DNA of 64,000 nucleotides from Clostridia bacterium (GCA_003246295.1 QKAS01000043.1:19550-83549); one strand, 5' to 3'. Positions 8,397 to 18,900 are shown, numbered from the stretch's first letter. The notes: generated from the letters alone by a model not told the origin. Made by a program: numbers and translations.

Positions 8397-10290
8397 TAAT
8401 AGCTCGATTCTGAGTGATACTCAAAAAAGAGCAGTGATCCATGGATCTGGTCCGGCACGTGTAATCGCCGGGCCGGGCTCTGGAAAGACGACAGTCATAA
8501 TAAACCGAATCCTTTATCTGATCACACATCACAGTATTTTACCGGAACATATCTTGGTTATTACTTTCACAAAATCGGCGGCATTTGAGATGAAAGAGCG
8601 TTTTCGAAAGTGCAGTCAGAATCGTTATGACAGGGTGACATTTGGAACCTTTCATGCCATCTTTTTTCAAATCTTAAAACAATCCTTTCACTATCAACAT
8701 CAAGACATTCTCACTTATTACGAAAAACAGGAAATACTATCTGAAATACTTTCTAAATTGAAAGATCAAACTGAAACAAATACAGAATCTGATATAGAAA
8801 TGCAGGCAGATGAAATAAATGAACTTCTATCGCAAATCTCGACCTATCATAACAAAGCTGGAATGCCAGCATCTCATAATAATCCTCCATATAATACTTA
8901 TTTTAAATCAATATTGAATGAATACGAAAAATCAAAAAAACGTTTAAAGAAAATTGATCTGGATGACATGATTCTTCTTTGCTTTGAGCTTTTAAATAAA
9001 GATGAGAAACAACTTGTATATTGGAGAGAGCGATTTCAATACATCCTTGTTGATGAGTTTCAAGATATTAATAGAATGCAATATAGAATGGTTGAATTAT
9101 TAGCATTACCCCAGAACAATCTTTTTGTTGTGGGAGATGATGATCAGGCAATTTATGCATTCCGAGGTTCTGATCCGAAAATTTTATTGGATTTTGAACA
9201 TAATTATCCAGGATCTGAAAATATTATTTTGTCAGATAATTACAGATCAGTAAGTGAAATCGTTATTACAGCATCTAACATTATTTCTGAAAATAAAGTT
9301 CGTATTTCAAAAAAAATAATTTCTAAAAATGAGCATCAAGGCAGGGTAATAAACTTCGGATTTAAAAACAAAGAAGAAGAGATTATGAATATTGTCAATC
9401 TGCTTAGAAGAATGTTGCAAAAACGTTCTCCATCAGAAATTGTGATTTTATCAAGAACAGCAGCTTCTTTTGAATATTTAACGGATCAATTAAGTATAGC
9501 GAATATTCCATTTAAATTACGTGATAAAGTGACGGATTTTTATAGTCATCCCATTGTACTTGTCATACTTGCTTATATAAGATTTTCCATGACAGGCCAA
9601 AGAAAGTATTTTTTGAAAATCATGAATAAACCACTTCGGTATATCAAGCGTTTTGGACTTGATGAAGAAATGATTGACTGCACACAACTTTTAAAGAATA
9701 CTACATATAGTAAGATGGTAACAGAACATATTATAAAACTGGATTATGATATTAAAATGATTCGTGAGATGAGTCCATATGCTGCAGTTCACTATATCAG
9801 GAAAGGAATTGGTTATGATGCTTTTTTGCATCACGAAGAACACTTGAATGAAAAAAATAGCAGTGGTTGGAGAGAGATTCTGGATGAATTGCAGAAAAGA
9901 GCAGCTTTATTTCAGACACAATGTGAATGGATAAAACATATAGAAACATATCAGAATCAACTTAAGCATAACAAAGTTAACGAGCAAAGGGGTCAATATT
10001 GTCGCGAACAGAAAACAAGAGAAGAAAAAGATGCAATTATGCTTTTGACCTATCATGGCTCAAAGGGTCTGGAGTGGCCCTGTGTAATTATGCCATTTTT
10101 AAATGAGGGAAATACTCCCCATAGTAAAGCAATGCAACAAGATGAAATTGAAGAAGAAAGAAGGATGTTTTATGTTGCGGTGACGAGAGCGAAAACAGAA
10201 TTATATCTGTTTTGGTCTTTATCAAATCATGGAAATCCAATTTACCCTTCAAGATATTTGAATAAAATTATAGAAAAAAAGAACGAGTAA
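8383..10290 (+). CDS. UvrD/PcrA-type superfamily 1A DNA helicase (short form)
   Basis: This ATP-dependent 3'-5' helicase should act in DNA repair or removal of proteins from DNA. All SF1 motifs are visible: Walker A AGPGSGKT near 29-36, motif Ia FTKSAAFEM, motif II VDEFQD, motif [18 protein letters not shown], motif IV DNYRS, motif [13 protein letters not shown] and motif [13 protein letters not shown]. It ends about 30 residues after motif VI (635 aa), so it lacks the C-terminal extension of PcrA/UvrD. There is no ATG before the first motif. I chose TTG 8383, 11 bases after AAAAAAGG, which places the start as in relatives; TTG 8335 or 8374 are alternatives. It overlaps gltX by 14 bases. Confidence 0.88.
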   Translation: MNNNDNSSILSDTQKRAVIHGSGPARVIAGPGSGKTTVIINRILYLITHHSILPEHILVITFTKSAAFEMKERFRKCSQNRYDRVTFGTFHAIFFQILKQSFHYQHQDILTYYEKQEILSEILSKLKDQTETNTESDIEMQADEINELLSQISTYHNKAGMPASHNNPPYNTYFKSILNEYEKSKKRLKKIDLDDMILLCFELLNKDEKQLVYWRERFQYILVDEFQDINRMQYRMVELLALPQNNLFVVGDDDQAIYAFRGSDPKILLDFEHNYPGSENIILSDNYRSVSEIVITASNIISENKVRISKKIISKNEHQGRVINFGFKNKEEEIMNIVNLLRRMLQKRSPSEIVILSRTAASFEYLTDQLSIANIPFKLRDKVTDFYSHPIVLVILAYIRFSMTGQRKYFLKIMNKPLRYIKRFGLDEEMIDCTQLLKNTTYSKMVTEHIIKLDYDIKMIREMSPYAAVHYIRKGIGYDAFLHHEEHLNEKNSSGWREILDELQKRAALFQTQCEWIKHIETYQNQLKHNKVNEQRGQYCREQKTREEKDAIMLLTYHGSKGLEWPCVIMPFLNEGNTPHSKAMQQDEIEEERRMFYVAVTRAKTELYLFWSLSNHGNPIYPSRYLNKIIEKKNE

Positions 10291-10307
10291 TTAACTCGTT
10301 CTTTTTT
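10274..10307. terminator. Bidirectional terminator after the helicase gene
   Basis: An 8-bp stem (10281-10288 with 10294-10301) is flanked by seven A and six T and includes the helicase stop codon. It can serve both the helicase and the convergent DUF1292 gene. Confidence 0.85.
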
Positions 10308-10344
10308 GAGAAAATCATACGGATGAAAGCGATTAGAAATAATA

Positions 10345-10674
10345 TTAATCTTCATCAACAATTTCATCATGTTCTGATTCATCAAGAAATTCATTATAAG
10401 CGGCTGCAACTTTATCGTATTCATCATCATCTTCGATATATTCGATAACAGGTTCTGCATCAGGATCTTTTTCATCCTCAAAATATCTGTAAATCCAGAC
10501 ATTGCCTTCTTCATTATCTCCATTTTCATCTAATGGAAGAAGTACGATATAATCTTTTTCATCAACTGTAAGAATTACGATTACAGCGCATGTGACAGGT
10601 CCATCTTCAAGATCAAGAGTGACGGTCATTTCCTCGTCATCAAAACCCATTTCATCATCAAATTCGTTTGTCAT
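10345..10674 (-). CDS. DUF1292 family protein
   Basis: The 109-residue, very acidic protein fits DUF1292 (YrzB-like): a start rich in Asp and Glu, a central pair of strands (TVTLDLEDGPVTCAVIVI and KDYIVLLPLDENG) and an acidic tail. No biochemical function is known to me for the family. A GGGGAAA site stands just before the ATG on the reverse strand, and a promoter is visible upstream. It is a single-gene unit that converges on the helicase. Confidence 0.82.
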   Translation of the reverse strand: MTNEFDDEMGFDDEEMTVTLDLEDGPVTCAVIVILTVDEKDYIVLLPLDENGDNEEGNVWIYRYFEDEKDPDAEPVIEYIEDDDEYDKVAAAYNEFLDESEHDEIVDED

Positions 10675-10715
10675 AGTTTCCCCTTTCCTAAATGGAATCT
10701 TATTGGTATAGAACT

Positions 10716-10744
10716 ATATTACCGAATTGTGCTCTGAAAAACAA
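10716..10744 (-). promoter_or_regulatory. Promoter of the DUF1292 gene
   Basis: On the reverse strand TTGTTT (10744-10739) and TAATAT (10721-10716) are 17 bases apart, about 40 bases before the start codon. Confidence 0.55.
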
Positions 10745-10767
10745 GGGATAAATGTGAAAAGATATAT

Positions 10768-10795
10768 TTCACAACCTATCTATTTATGTTATGAT
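10768..10795 (+). promoter_or_regulatory. Probable promoter of the GlgX-like gene
   Basis: TTCACA (10768-10773) and TATGAT (10790-10795) are 16 bases apart. The -10 covers an upstream in-frame ATG at 10791, which argues that the ATG is not the start codon. Confidence 0.45.
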
Positions 10796-10832
10796 TACTA
10801 TATTCGAGTTATTGTATTGGAAAGGAAAGAGC

Positions 10833-12749
10833 ATGGAAAACAGATGGCATGTTGAAAAAGGAATTCCATATCCGCTTGGTGTATCTGAAACAGAAAATGG
10901 TTTTAATTTTTCCATGGTATGCAATCCAGTCCTGGATTGCTGTCTTATTTTGTATCCAAAATCAGGTGATTGTGAAATTTCAATCGATTTGATGAATGGA
11001 TATAGAACAGGATCAGTTTTTTCAGTTCATATCATTGGACTAGATCCAGAAGCGTTTGAATATAATTATCTGGTTGATGGTATAATTTATCCCGATCCTT
11101 ATGGAAAAAAATTCAAAGGAATGGAACAGTATGGTCAACTGACGAATGAAATCAGAACACTGATATTAAAAGATAAGGATTATGGAATAAAAGAGCTTTC
11201 TTCTTACATTCCATATGAAGAAAGTATTTTTTACTTGTTACATCCTAGAGGATTTACAAAACATAGTTCGTCTCATGTAAAGTCAAAAGGCACATTTTAT
11301 GGAATTAGTGAAAAAATTCAATATTTAAAAGAACTTGGAATAACTTCAGTTGTTTTAATGCCTGCATATGAGTTTGAAGAAACTGAACGTAAACATATGA
11401 TGGAAACACCAGTCTATTTGAAGGAAAGTCCAAATCTAAAGAGCATGATTCAGGAAACAAGAATTAACTATTGGGGTTATAAAAAGGGTTATTATTTTGC
11501 GCCAAAATCTTCCTATGCATATGATGAAGAAAATGCTGAACTTGAATTTTCAAATATGGTATCTGCGCTACATGCTGAAAAGATTGAAGTGATTATGCAA
11601 TTTTATTTTCCAAAAGACACCAAGTATAATTTTATTATAGATGTATTAAGAACCTGGATTACAATCTATAAGATTGATGGATTTATGGTTTTTGGAGAAA
11701 AAATTCCATATGAATTGTTAATACAGGAACCCCTTCTTAAAAGGACAAAACTGATATTTAATGAACTTCCGGATACAATTGAGAAGCCAACAAAACTAAT
11801 AGATCGTAATCTTTGCGTTATAAAAGATGATTATATGTATACTGCCAGAAAACTTCTTAAAGGGGATGAAGATATAATCCCGGGATTTTTAGAACTTTTC
11901 AGGAAAAATCCGTCAGAATATGCGAGAGTTAAGAATATAACAAACTATTATGGATTTACTCTTTATGATCTTGTGAGTTATGATCAAAAGCACAATGATG
12001 AAAATGGAGAGGACAATCGTGATGGTAATTCATATAATTACAGTTGGAATTGCGGTTTTGAAGGTTCCACCAGGAAGCAGACTGTAAATAAACTTCGCGT
12101 CAGACAAATGAAAAATGCCATGATGATGGTTCTGCTTGCACAGGGAACGCCAATGATTGTAAGTGGAGATGAATTTGCTAATTCACAGAATGGAAATAAT
12201 AACCCTTATTGCCAGGATAACAGCACTACCTGGCTGAATTGGGATGATATTAAAAAAAATAAAGAACTTCTTGAATTTACGAAAAGTCTAATATCACTTA
12301 GAAAGTCACATCCAATTTTACGTAGACCACAGGAATTTAGAATCATGGATACCTTGTCATGTGGATATCCGGATCTTTCCTTTCATGGAGAGGAAGTATG
12401 GCAACCTGAACTGGAAACACATAGCAGACAGATCGCGATGATGTTTTGCGGATATTATGCGGGTACAAACAGAGAGCATGATGAGTTTTTTTATCTTGCG
12501 ATTAATATGCATTGGATTTCACATAGCTTTGCACTCCCCAGATTACCAGATGGTGATGAGTGGATGCTGCTTTTAAGCACAGATAAAGAAGAAATGATTG
12601 AAGAAACAAAAAAAGAGTTGAAAGAAGAACAAAATCTCATTCGGGTAAACGCCAGAAGTATCCATTTGTATTGCAGTAGTAAAAGACAACACACAAAGAG
12701 AACAAATAAGGGTATAAAAACAAAAATAGTAACAGATAGCAATAAATAA
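10833..12749 (+). CDS. GlgX/isoamylase-like GH13 protein, probably non-catalytic
   Basis: The 638-residue protein has an N-terminal CBM48-like domain (PYPLGVSETENGFNFS onward) and a GH13 barrel closest to glycogen debranching enzymes. Family segments kept include INYWGY, FTLYDLVSY, KHNDENGEDNRDG, SWNCGFEG and GTPMIVSGDEF. The catalytic regions are altered. Region I reads QFYFPK (256-261) in place of DVVxNH. Region II reads DGFMVFGE (282-289) in place of DGFRFDLA, so the nucleophile Asp and its Arg are gone. The HD pair of region IV is YY (372-373). Only Glu311 of region III may remain. A glycogen-binding or regulatory role is inference. The start at 10833 follows AAAGGAAAGAG. No frameshift is seen, and three genes run on downstream. 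Confidence 0.78.
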   Translation: MENRWHVEKGIPYPLGVSETENGFNFSMVCNPVLDCCLILYPKSGDCEISIDLMNGYRTGSVFSVHIIGLDPEAFEYNYLVDGIIYPDPYGKKFKGMEQYGQLTNEIRTLILKDKDYGIKELSSYIPYEESIFYLLHPRGFTKHSSSHVKSKGTFYGISEKIQYLKELGITSVVLMPAYEFEETERKHMMETPVYLKESPNLKSMIQETRINYWGYKKGYYFAPKSSYAYDEENAELEFSNMVSALHAEKIEVIMQFYFPKDTKYNFIIDVLRTWITIYKIDGFMVFGEKIPYELLIQEPLLKRTKLIFNELPDTIEKPTKLIDRNLCVIKDDYMYTARKLLKGDEDIIPGFLELFRKNPSEYARVKNITNYYGFTLYDLVSYDQKHNDENGEDNRDGNSYNYSWNCGFEGSTRKQTVNKLRVRQMKNAMMMVLLAQGTPMIVSGDEFANSQNGNNNPYCQDNSTTWLNWDDIKKNKELLEFTKSLISLRKSHPILRRPQEFRIMDTLSCGYPDLSFHGEEVWQPELETHSRQIAMMFCGYYAGTNREHDEFFYLAINMHWISHSFALPRLPDGDEWMLLLSTDKEEMIEETKKELKEEQNLIRVNARSIHLYCSSKRQHTKRTNKGIKTKIVTDSNK

Positions 12750-12754
12750 TATGA

Positions 12755-13318
12755 ATGAAAGAAGTAACAGTGAAAATGATAAAGGCTTGGAAACATTTTA
12801 TTACAATTACACATCATAGACTATTTGTATTGAAAGGATGCTTTGCAGTTGGTCTTATTAGACAAGGACTCATGCATGATCTATCTAAGTATTCGTTCAC
12901 AGAATTTATTGTAGGAGCGAAGTATTATCAGGGGGATCGAAGTCCTAATAATGCAGAACGTGAGGCAATTGGATATTCTAGCGCATGGCTGCATCATAAA
13001 GGAAGGAATAAGCATCATTTTGAGTACTGGATTGATTACAGTACTAGATCAGCAGCAATGGTTCCTGTACCTATTCCAAGACGATATGTAGTTGAGATGT
13101 TTATGGACCGGATTGCCGCATCGAAAATCTACAAAAAAGAGCTTTATACAGATATGGATCCTTATTTATATTATCAGGGGGGAAAAGATTTCATACCCAT
13201 ACATGATGAAACAAGAGCTTTGTTAGAAGAAATGCTTGAAATGCTTTCCGAAAAGGGAGAAAAGGAAACATTCAGATATATTAAGGAACACATCCTGGGA
13301 GGAGACAAAAAGAAATGA
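12755..13318 (+). CDS. DUF5662 family protein
   Basis: The 187-residue protein matches DUF5662, a family with a conserved core of His and Asp residues, here KHFITITHHRLFVLKGC, GLMHDLSKYSFTEF and WLHHKGRNKHHFEYW. The pattern of HD and HH pairs suggests a metal site, but no function is established to my knowledge. No clear ribosome site precedes 12755; the ATG at 12776 is an equally possible start and would fit the usual N terminus. It lies six bases after the GlgX-like gene and overlaps trpS by four bases. Confidence 0.75.
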   Translation: MKEVTVKMIKAWKHFITITHHRLFVLKGCFAVGLIRQGLMHDLSKYSFTEFIVGAKYYQGDRSPNNAEREAIGYSSAWLHHKGRNKHHFEYWIDYSTRSAAMVPVPIPRRYVVEMFMDRIAASKIYKKELYTDMDPYLYYQGGKDFIPIHDETRALLEEMLEMLSEKGEKETFRYIKEHILGGDKKK

Positions 13319-14319
13319 TAGACAATAAAAAAGTTTTATTCAGTGGAATGCAGGCAACAGGAGAACTGACGCTTGGTAATTATCTTGGTGCTTTGAAAAA
13401 TTGGGTCACATTATGCGATGAGTATGAGTGCTTTTATTCTGTTGTTGATATGCATTCAATTACAGTCAGACAAGATCCGGCAGAGTTGAGAAAAAGAGCA
13501 AGAAATTTGCTTACATTATATATTGCGGCAGGGCTTGATCCAGAAAAAAATTGTCTTTACTATCAGTCGCATGTTTCTGCACATGCTGAGCTTGCATGGA
13601 TTTTAAATTGCTACGCTTACATGGGCGAACTAAATAGAATGACACAATTCAAAGATAAGGCAGCAAAACATACGGAAAATATCAATACAGGTTTATATAC
13701 ATATCCGGTACTTATGGCAGCAGATATTTTACTTTATCAGGCAGACGTAGTACCTGTTGGAAAAGATCAGATGCAGCATCTTGAACTTTGCAGAGATGTA
13801 GCGCAGCGATTTAATGGGATTTATGGCGATGTCTTTACTATCCCGGAAGGATATCTGGGAAAAGTCGGAGCAAAGATTATGAGTTTGCAAGATCCGGAGC
13901 GTAAAATGTCTAAGTCCGATGAAAATGCAAATGCAAGCATTTATCTGATGGATGATCCAGATACGATTATGAGAAAATGTAAGAGAGCTGTAACAGATTC
14001 TCTTGGATGTGTTTCATATGGGGAAGAACAACCAGGAATTAGAAATCTTCTTGACATCTATTGTGCATGCAATGGAAAATCAACAGAAGAAGCGGTAAAA
14101 GAATTTGATGGTAAAGGCTATGGAGAATTTAAAATGGCAGTTGGAGAATCTGTTGTAACTGTTCTTAAACCAATTCAGGAACGTTTTACACAACTTTCAA
14201 CAGACAAAGCGTACATTGATCAAATCATAAAAAATAATGCTGAGAAAGCTAATTATTATGCACAGAAAACGCTTAGAAAAGTACAGAAAAAAGTTGGTTT
14301 TCCAGAAAGAATCAGATAA
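13315..14319 (+). CDS. trpS: Tryptophanyl-tRNA synthetase
   Basis: This class I synthetase charges tRNA-Trp. The HIGH-type motif is TLGNYLGALKNW near residues 19-30 and the KMSKS loop is intact as KMSKSD. Length (334 aa) is normal for the bacterial TrpRS. GGAGGAG stands nine bases before the ATG, and the start overlaps the DUF5662 stop. A terminator follows. Confidence 0.97.
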   Translation: MIDNKKVLFSGMQATGELTLGNYLGALKNWVTLCDEYECFYSVVDMHSITVRQDPAELRKRARNLLTLYIAAGLDPEKNCLYYQSHVSAHAELAWILNCYAYMGELNRMTQFKDKAAKHTENINTGLYTYPVLMAADILLYQADVVPVGKDQMQHLELCRDVAQRFNGIYGDVFTIPEGYLGKVGAKIMSLQDPERKMSKSDENANASIYLMDDPDTIMRKCKRAVTDSLGCVSYGEEQPGIRNLLDIYCACNGKSTEEAVKEFDGKGYGEFKMAVGESVVTVLKPIQERFTQLSTDKAYIDQIIKNNAEKANYYAQKTLRKVQKKVGFPERIR

Positions 14320-14375
14320 GCTTCTTAAATCCTTAAAATAAGAAACATACAGTTTTACTCATATAATGAAAAGAA

Positions 14376-14408
14376 TCCCTGCCTTTGTTTAAGGCAGGGA
14401 CTTTATTT
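14376..14408. terminator. Bidirectional terminator between trpS and potD
   Basis: A perfect 10-bp stem (14376-14385 with 14391-14400) with a 5-base loop is followed by a T-rich tract on the forward strand and, read from the other side, by TTCTTTTC. It serves both convergent operons. Confidence 0.85.
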
Positions 14409-14440
14409 TGACTAGATATATTTTCGACAGATTATTCAGA

Positions 14441-15499
14441 CTATTCAGATTTTACTTCTTTCCAGAGCTGATTGTATAATTCGTCAGAATCTGTTCCAAG
14501 ATATTCAAAGGTTTCAAGATTTTCATAATCTGAAAGGACTGGGAATGCGATAGGAGAGTTCTTGATTTCCTGATCTTCAATTAAAGCCTGTGCAGCTTCA
14601 TTTGGTGTTGAATAAGTGATATATTCAAAGTTCTTTAAAGCGATATCTTCGCGACACATAAAGTCAATAAATTTTTCAGCATTTTCTTTGTTTTTAGACC
14701 CTTTAGGAATGACCCATGAATCAATCCAGACATTGGTACCTTCTTTTGGTATTACATATTCAAGATCGGGATTCTCACGCTGTGTAAATATGGCTTCACC
14801 AGAGTAAATGACACCAAGTGCAGCTTCGTTACCAATCATTTTATCTCTGACCTGATCAATAACATAGGCCTGGATTATAGGTTTTTGTTCAATGAGAGAT
14901 TTTTTTGCAACTTCAAGTTGTGCGGGATCAGTGGTGTTCATGGAGTAACCGTTTAATTTCAAAGCGACCATAAAAGAATCTCGGACACTATCCTGCATCA
15001 GAATACTATCTGAATACTGAGGGTCCCAAAGATCTGCCCAACTGTCAATTTCACTGTTTACCATGGTTTTGTTATAGAGAATACCAACGGTACCCCAGCA
15101 ATATGGAACGGAGTATTTATTTTCCGGGTCAAAGCTTTTGGATTGTTCATAGTACTGTTCGCCGATATTATTTACTGCATTTGGAATTGCATCAAAATTA
15201 ATTTCTTCCAGTAAGTCGTTGTCAATCATCTTTTGTATCATATAATCGGAGGGGCATACAACATCATAATCTGATGCACCTGCTTCAATTTTAGGATACA
15301 TGATTTCGTTTGTTTCAAATTCGTCATAAATAACCTTAATTCCGGTTTCTTCTTCAAATTGTGTTAATACATCAGGGTCAATATATTCGCCCCAATTGTA
15401 TACTACAACCTCTCCATTTTTTGCATCCTGACTATTTGCACATCCAAAAAGAAATAATGTACTACATGCAATAACAGCAGTTACGATTAATTTTTTCAT
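14441..15499 (-). CDS. potD: Spermidine/putrescine ABC transporter substrate-binding lipoprotein
   Basis: PotD captures polyamines outside the membrane and delivers them to PotBC. The 352-residue protein has a lipoprotein signal with the lipobox LFGC (Cys20). The mature part begins VVVYNWGEYIDPDVL, the usual opening of PotD/PotF proteins. The later segments VPYCWGTVGILYN and DSWVIPKGSKN also match the family. It is last in a regulator-potA-potB-potC-potD operon, and its ATG overlaps the potC stop by four bases. Confidence 0.94.
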   Translation of the reverse strand: MKKLIVTAVIACSTLFLFGCANSQDAKNGEVVVYNWGEYIDPDVLTQFEEETGIKVIYDEFETNEIMYPKIEAGASDYDVVCPSDYMIQKMIDNDLLEEINFDAIPNAVNNIGEQYYEQSKSFDPENKYSVPYCWGTVGILYNKTMVNSEIDSWADLWDPQYSDSILMQDSVRDSFMVALKLNGYSMNTTDPAQLEVAKKSLIEQKPIIQAYVIDQVRDKMIGNEAALGVIYSGEAIFTQRENPDLEYVIPKEGTNVWIDSWVIPKGSKNKENAEKFIDFMCREDIALKNFEYITYSTPNEAAQALIEDQEIKNSPIAFPVLSDYENLETFEYLGTDSDELYNQLWKEVKSE

Positions 15500-16299
15500 T
15501 GTAAAACTTCCTCCTGGCGAGATAATGTAATGTTTTTCCTGTCCTTGGGTGTTCTATTAACCAGTAGGAGCAGAATGAGTACTGTAACAAAGATCAAAGC
15601 AGATAGGGAATACATTTCTGGTTTGATTCCTTTTTTAACTTCTGTATATATTTTAGTGGACAGGGTGTCAAGCCCGGGTCCCTTGGTGAAATGAGTAATA
15701 ATAAAATCATCCAGTGACATGGTAAATGCCATTAAAAATCCAGACAATACTCCGGGGAAAATATCTGGAAGAATCACTTTGAAGAAAGCATAGAACGGTG
15801 ATGCACCAAGATCCAATGCGGCTTCATAAGTAGAAGGATTCATTTGTTTTAATCTTGGAAGAACGCTTAATATAACATATGGAATATTAAATGTAATATG
15901 TGCAAGCAAAACAGTAGTAAAACCAAATCGCATTCCCATACTGATAAATAGAAGCATAAGAGAAATACCTGTTACAATTTCGGCATTTAACATAGGTATA
16001 TTTGTAACTGCCATTAAGAATGCTCTGTTTCTTTTTTTCATTCCGTTTATTGCGATGGCAGCAATTGTTCCAATAAAGGTAGCCGTTAGGGCTGATAACA
16101 AAGCGATTAGTAAAGTGGTAGATAAAGCTTCCAGAATGACTTCATTATGAAATAAGGACTGATACCATTTCAATGTAAATCCGCCCCATTTTGCTCTAGT
16201 TTTACTTGCATTAAAAGACAATACAATTAAAGTTGCAATCGGTGCATATAAAAAAACTATTATTAAGAAGATATAGGTTCTATGAAGTAATTTTCTCAT
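15496..16299 (-). CDS. potC: Spermidine/putrescine ABC transporter permease
   Basis: This is the second of two inner-membrane permeases of the polyamine importer. The 267-residue protein has about six hydrophobic segments. It carries the EAA loop that contacts the ATPase, here TYEAALDLGASPFYAFFKVILPDIFPG. The start [20 protein letters not shown] is typical of PotC. GGGAGGG precedes the ATG, which overlaps the potB stop. Confidence 0.93.
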   Translation of the reverse strand: MRKLLHRTYIFLIIVFLYAPIATLIVLSFNASKTRAKWGGFTLKWYQSLFHNEVILEALSTTLLIALLSALTATFIGTIAAIAINGMKKRNRAFLMAVTNIPMLNAEIVTGISLMLLFISMGMRFGFTTVLLAHITFNIPYVILSVLPRLKQMNPSTYEAALDLGASPFYAFFKVILPDIFPGVLSGFLMAFTMSLDDFIITHFTKGPGLDTLSTKIYTEVKKGIKPEMYSLSALIFVTVLILLLLVNRTPKDRKNITLSRQEEVLQ

Positions 16300-17111
16300 T
16301 AGATTGCTGTACCCTCCCCATCTTTATCAGAAAGAGTTGAAAAAATAATACTGATAACAATAAAGATCATTAAGACAACGGAAAGTCCGCTTCCAAGGTT
16401 CCAATTGCCGGATTGTGTAAATTCCTGTTCAATTACATTTCCTATTAATAGAATTTTGCTGCCACCTAATAAGGTACTGATGACGAAAGTAGTAAGTGCA
16501 GGAACAAATACCATGGTAATACCACTGATCACACCGGGCATACTTAGTGGGAGCGTTACTTTGATAAAGGTCTGCAATCCATTTGCACCAAGATCTCTGG
16601 CAGCATTAATTACGTTGGGATCGATTTTTAACAATGCATTATAAATAGGTAGAACCATAAAGGGAAGGAAATTATATACCATACCCAGAATAATGGCAGC
16701 AGGAGTATTGATGATTGCAATACCAGGTAAATGGAGAAAATGAAGGATGCTGTTAATTACCCCGTTTTTTTCAAGTAATGTCTGCCATGCCAATGTTCTT
16801 AATAAAAAATTCATCCACATAGGAAGAATAAAAATAAGAACCAAAAAACTATTTCTTGCATTCCCCATTTTTGCGAGAATCATGGACAATGGATAAGCCA
16901 GGAGAATACAAATCAATGTACTGAAAAAGGAGAGCACGAGTGCGAGAAAAAGTGCTTTTCGATGTTCAGGTGATAATATTGCAAGAATATTTTCCATGGT
17001 AAAGATTCCATCTCTGTCTGTAAAGCCATAATAAAATACCATGGCGAGGGGAATGATGATAAACCCTGCTGCCCAAAGAATATATGGGAATGATAACCAT
17101 TTTTTATTCAT
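16299..17111 (-). CDS. potB: Spermidine/putrescine ABC transporter permease
   Basis: First permease of the polyamine importer, 270 residues with about six membrane segments. Its EAA loop reads [26 protein letters not shown]. The ATG lies inside the last eight bases of potA, with GAGGAGGC upstream, so translation is coupled to the ATPase gene. Confidence 0.93.
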   Translation of the reverse strand: MNKKWLSFPYILWAAGFIIIPLAMVFYYGFTDRDGIFTMENILAILSPEHRKALFLALVLSFFSTLICILLAYPLSMILAKMGNARNSFLVLIFILPMWMNFLLRTLAWQTLLEKNGVINSILHFLHLPGIAIINTPAAIILGMVYNFLPFMVLPIYNALLKIDPNVINAARDLGANGLQTFIKVTLPLSMPGVISGITMVFVPALTTFVISTLLGGSKILLIGNVIEQEFTQSGNWNLGSGLSVVLMIFIVISIIFSTLSDKDGEGTAI

Positions 17112-18177
17112 CTATGCTGACAGCCTCCTCATCTACAGAAACAGGTTTGTGCATGATCTGAATATTTTCTGGTGATACGTAGATACTGATTTTTGTACCA
17201 ACAGGAAATAATTTTGTTGAATGTACCAGCCAGGTAAAACCATTTGCAACAACTTCCATTTCATAATGAACACCTTTAAAAATCAAGTGTGTGACTTCAC
17301 CATTTAATTGTGTTTTATCTGGTGCAAGAAGTTCAACATCTTCTGGACGAATTACAACATCGACTGGTTTGTTTTCCCCAAAATTCTTATCAATACATGC
17401 AAAGTTTACGTCAAGAATTTTAACGAGCTCATCACGGATCATGGTGGAGGGAAGAATATTACTGTCACCAATAAAATCAGCTACAAAAGCATTCTCTGGT
17501 TCGTTATATATCATTTCAGGAGTACCTATCTGTTGGATGTATCCCTGGTTCATGACCACAATTGTATCTGACATGGTCAGAGCCTCTTCCTGATCGTGGG
17601 TAACATAAACAAATGTTATGCCAAGTTCATTCTTCAGTCGAATCAACTCATATTGCATGTCCTGTCGGAGTTTCAAATCAAGTGCACCAAGAGGTTCATC
17701 TAGTAAAAGGACTTTTGGTTCGTTAACAATAGCACGAGCGATGGCGATTCGTTGTTGCTGACCACCACTTAATGAATCTGGCATACGGCTGCCATAACCA
17801 TCCAGGTTTACAAGTTTTAATGCATATTTGACTTTATCCTGTATATAAGCATTGCTCTTATTTTTGATTTTCAAACCAAAAGCGATATTTTCGGCAATTG
17901 TCATATGGGTAAATAAGGCATATTTTTGAAATACAGTATTTACCTGTCGTTTATTTGGAGGCAGACTAGTAATATCTGTACCATTAAACATAACTTTGCC
18001 GTGATCTGGGGATTCAAATCCTCCAATGATTCTTAAGGTTGTCGTTTTACCACAGCCACTGGGACCTAATAAAGTCAGGAATTCATTTTCTCTGATATAA
18101 AGATTCATATCATCCAGTATCAGATTGGAACCAAAAGATTTTGATATATTAACAAGATCAATAAGTCTGTTGCTCAT
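17104..18177 (-). CDS. potA: Spermidine/putrescine ABC transporter ATP-binding protein
   Basis: PotA powers polyamine import. From the chosen start the 357-residue protein has Walker [10 protein letters not shown] at 38-46, the Q-loop, the signature LSGGQQQR, Walker [12 protein letters not shown] and the switch histidine in THDQEE. A C-terminal TOBE-type domain (from about 260) fits PotA/MalK ATPases. The ATG at 18177 is preferred because GGAGG stands five bases upstream; an in-frame ATG four codons earlier overlaps that site. Confidence 0.94.
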   Translation of the reverse strand: MSNRLIDLVNISKSFGSNLILDDMNLYIRENEFLTLLGPSGCGKTTTLRIIGGFESPDHGKVMFNGTDITSLPPNKRQVNTVFQKYALFTHMTIAENIAFGLKIKNKSNAYIQDKVKYALKLVNLDGYGSRMPDSLSGGQQQRIAIARAIVNEPKVLLLDEPLGALDLKLRQDMQYELIRLKNELGITFVYVTHDQEEALTMSDTIVVMNQGYIQQIGTPEMIYNEPENAFVADFIGDSNILPSTMIRDELVKILDVNFACIDKNFGENKPVDVVIRPEDVELLAPDKTQLNGEVTHLIFKGVHYEMEVVANGFTWLVHSTKLFPVGTKISIYVSPENIQIMHKPVSVDEEAVSIDE

Positions 18178-18203
18178 AGTTGCCTCCATGGAAGAGTAGT
18201 TTT

Positions 18204-18743
18204 TTAAAAGCTAGGTGGGGTGCTGACCCAGATAATAGTAGCCCCTGTTTTGGAGTGTGCAGAAATAAAATGACTGCTTACGGGTGAAAAATAAAATGAC
18301 TCGCCTTTTTTTGCATGATATATTTTATTGCCAATATGAATGGAAATGCTTCCGGTGATAACATAACCAAATTCTTCCCCTTCGTGCGGGACATCTGGAT
18401 AGGTAGAACCGCCGGGCTGAAGCGTGAGCCTGATTGGTTCCATAATGTTTTTCTGCGCATTTGGAATAATCCATTCTATTTTATTTTTCAGTGAATCATC
18501 TGTTTTTTCAAAATAGTCAGTGTCTTTAAATACGATTTGTTCTTCTTTGGAATCACTGAAAAAATCCTTCAGACTACAGCCAAGACATTGTAAAAGATCA
18601 GTCAGGGTAGCGATGGATGGTGAAGTCAGATCACGTTCGAGCTGGGAAATAAATCCTTTTGAAAGTTCAACACGATCTGCAAGTTCTTCCTGTGTTAATC
18701 CCTTTTGTACTCGAAGTTCTTTTAACTTATGACCTATTTTCAT
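18204..18743 (-). CDS. XRE-family regulator with C-terminal cupin domain, probable regulator of pot genes
   Basis: The 179-residue protein joins an N-terminal helix-turn-helix ([30 protein letters not shown], about 8-37) to a cupin domain (about 110-175; [14 protein letters not shown] and the KKGESFYF segment). PuuR-like proteins with this layout control polyamine genes. It is the first gene of the potABCD operon, 26 bases before potA, so a role as polyamine-responsive repressor is likely but inferred. I start at the ATG at 18743, preceded by AAAGGG at 12 bases; a TTG seven codons earlier lies ahead of that site. Confidence 0.88.
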   Translation of the reverse strand: MKIGHKLKELRVQKGLTQEELADRVELSKGFISQLERDLTSPSIATLTDLLQCLGCSLKDFFSDSKEEQIVFKDTDYFEKTDDSLKNKIEWIIPNAQKNIMEPIRLTLQPGGSTYPDVPHEGEEFGYVITGSISIHIGNKIYHAKKGESFYFSPVSSHFISAHSKTGATIIWVSTPPSF

Positions 18744-18825
18744 TTTAAAACCATACCCTTTCAAAAATTCATAGAGCTATTTTAAACAAAAAGTTTACAA
18801 ATACTATACTAACGCACTGATTTTA

Positions 18826-18853
18826 ATTATACTGAAAGCAGATTGAAAGTCAA
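18826..18853 (-). promoter_or_regulatory. Promoter of the regulator-potABCD operon
   Basis: On the reverse strand TTGACT (18853-18848) and TATAAT (18831-18826) are 16 bases apart. It lies back to back with the lactonase promoter. Confidence 0.7.
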
Positions 18854-18871
18854 TCAAAAACTAAAAATATA

Positions 18872-18900
18872 TTAACAAAAAAGATAGGATATGGTAAAAT
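18872..18900 (+). promoter_or_regulatory. Promoter of the lactonase-family gene
   Basis: TTAACA (18872-18877) and TAAAAT (18895-18900) are 17 bases apart, 30 bases before the start codon. Confidence 0.65.

Noticed and set aside
10833..12749. Reading the GlgX-like gene as a decaying pseudogene
   Set aside because: The frame is unbroken over 638 codons, the start signal is good, non-catalytic family segments are kept and three genes continue downstream. A non-catalytic protein fits better.
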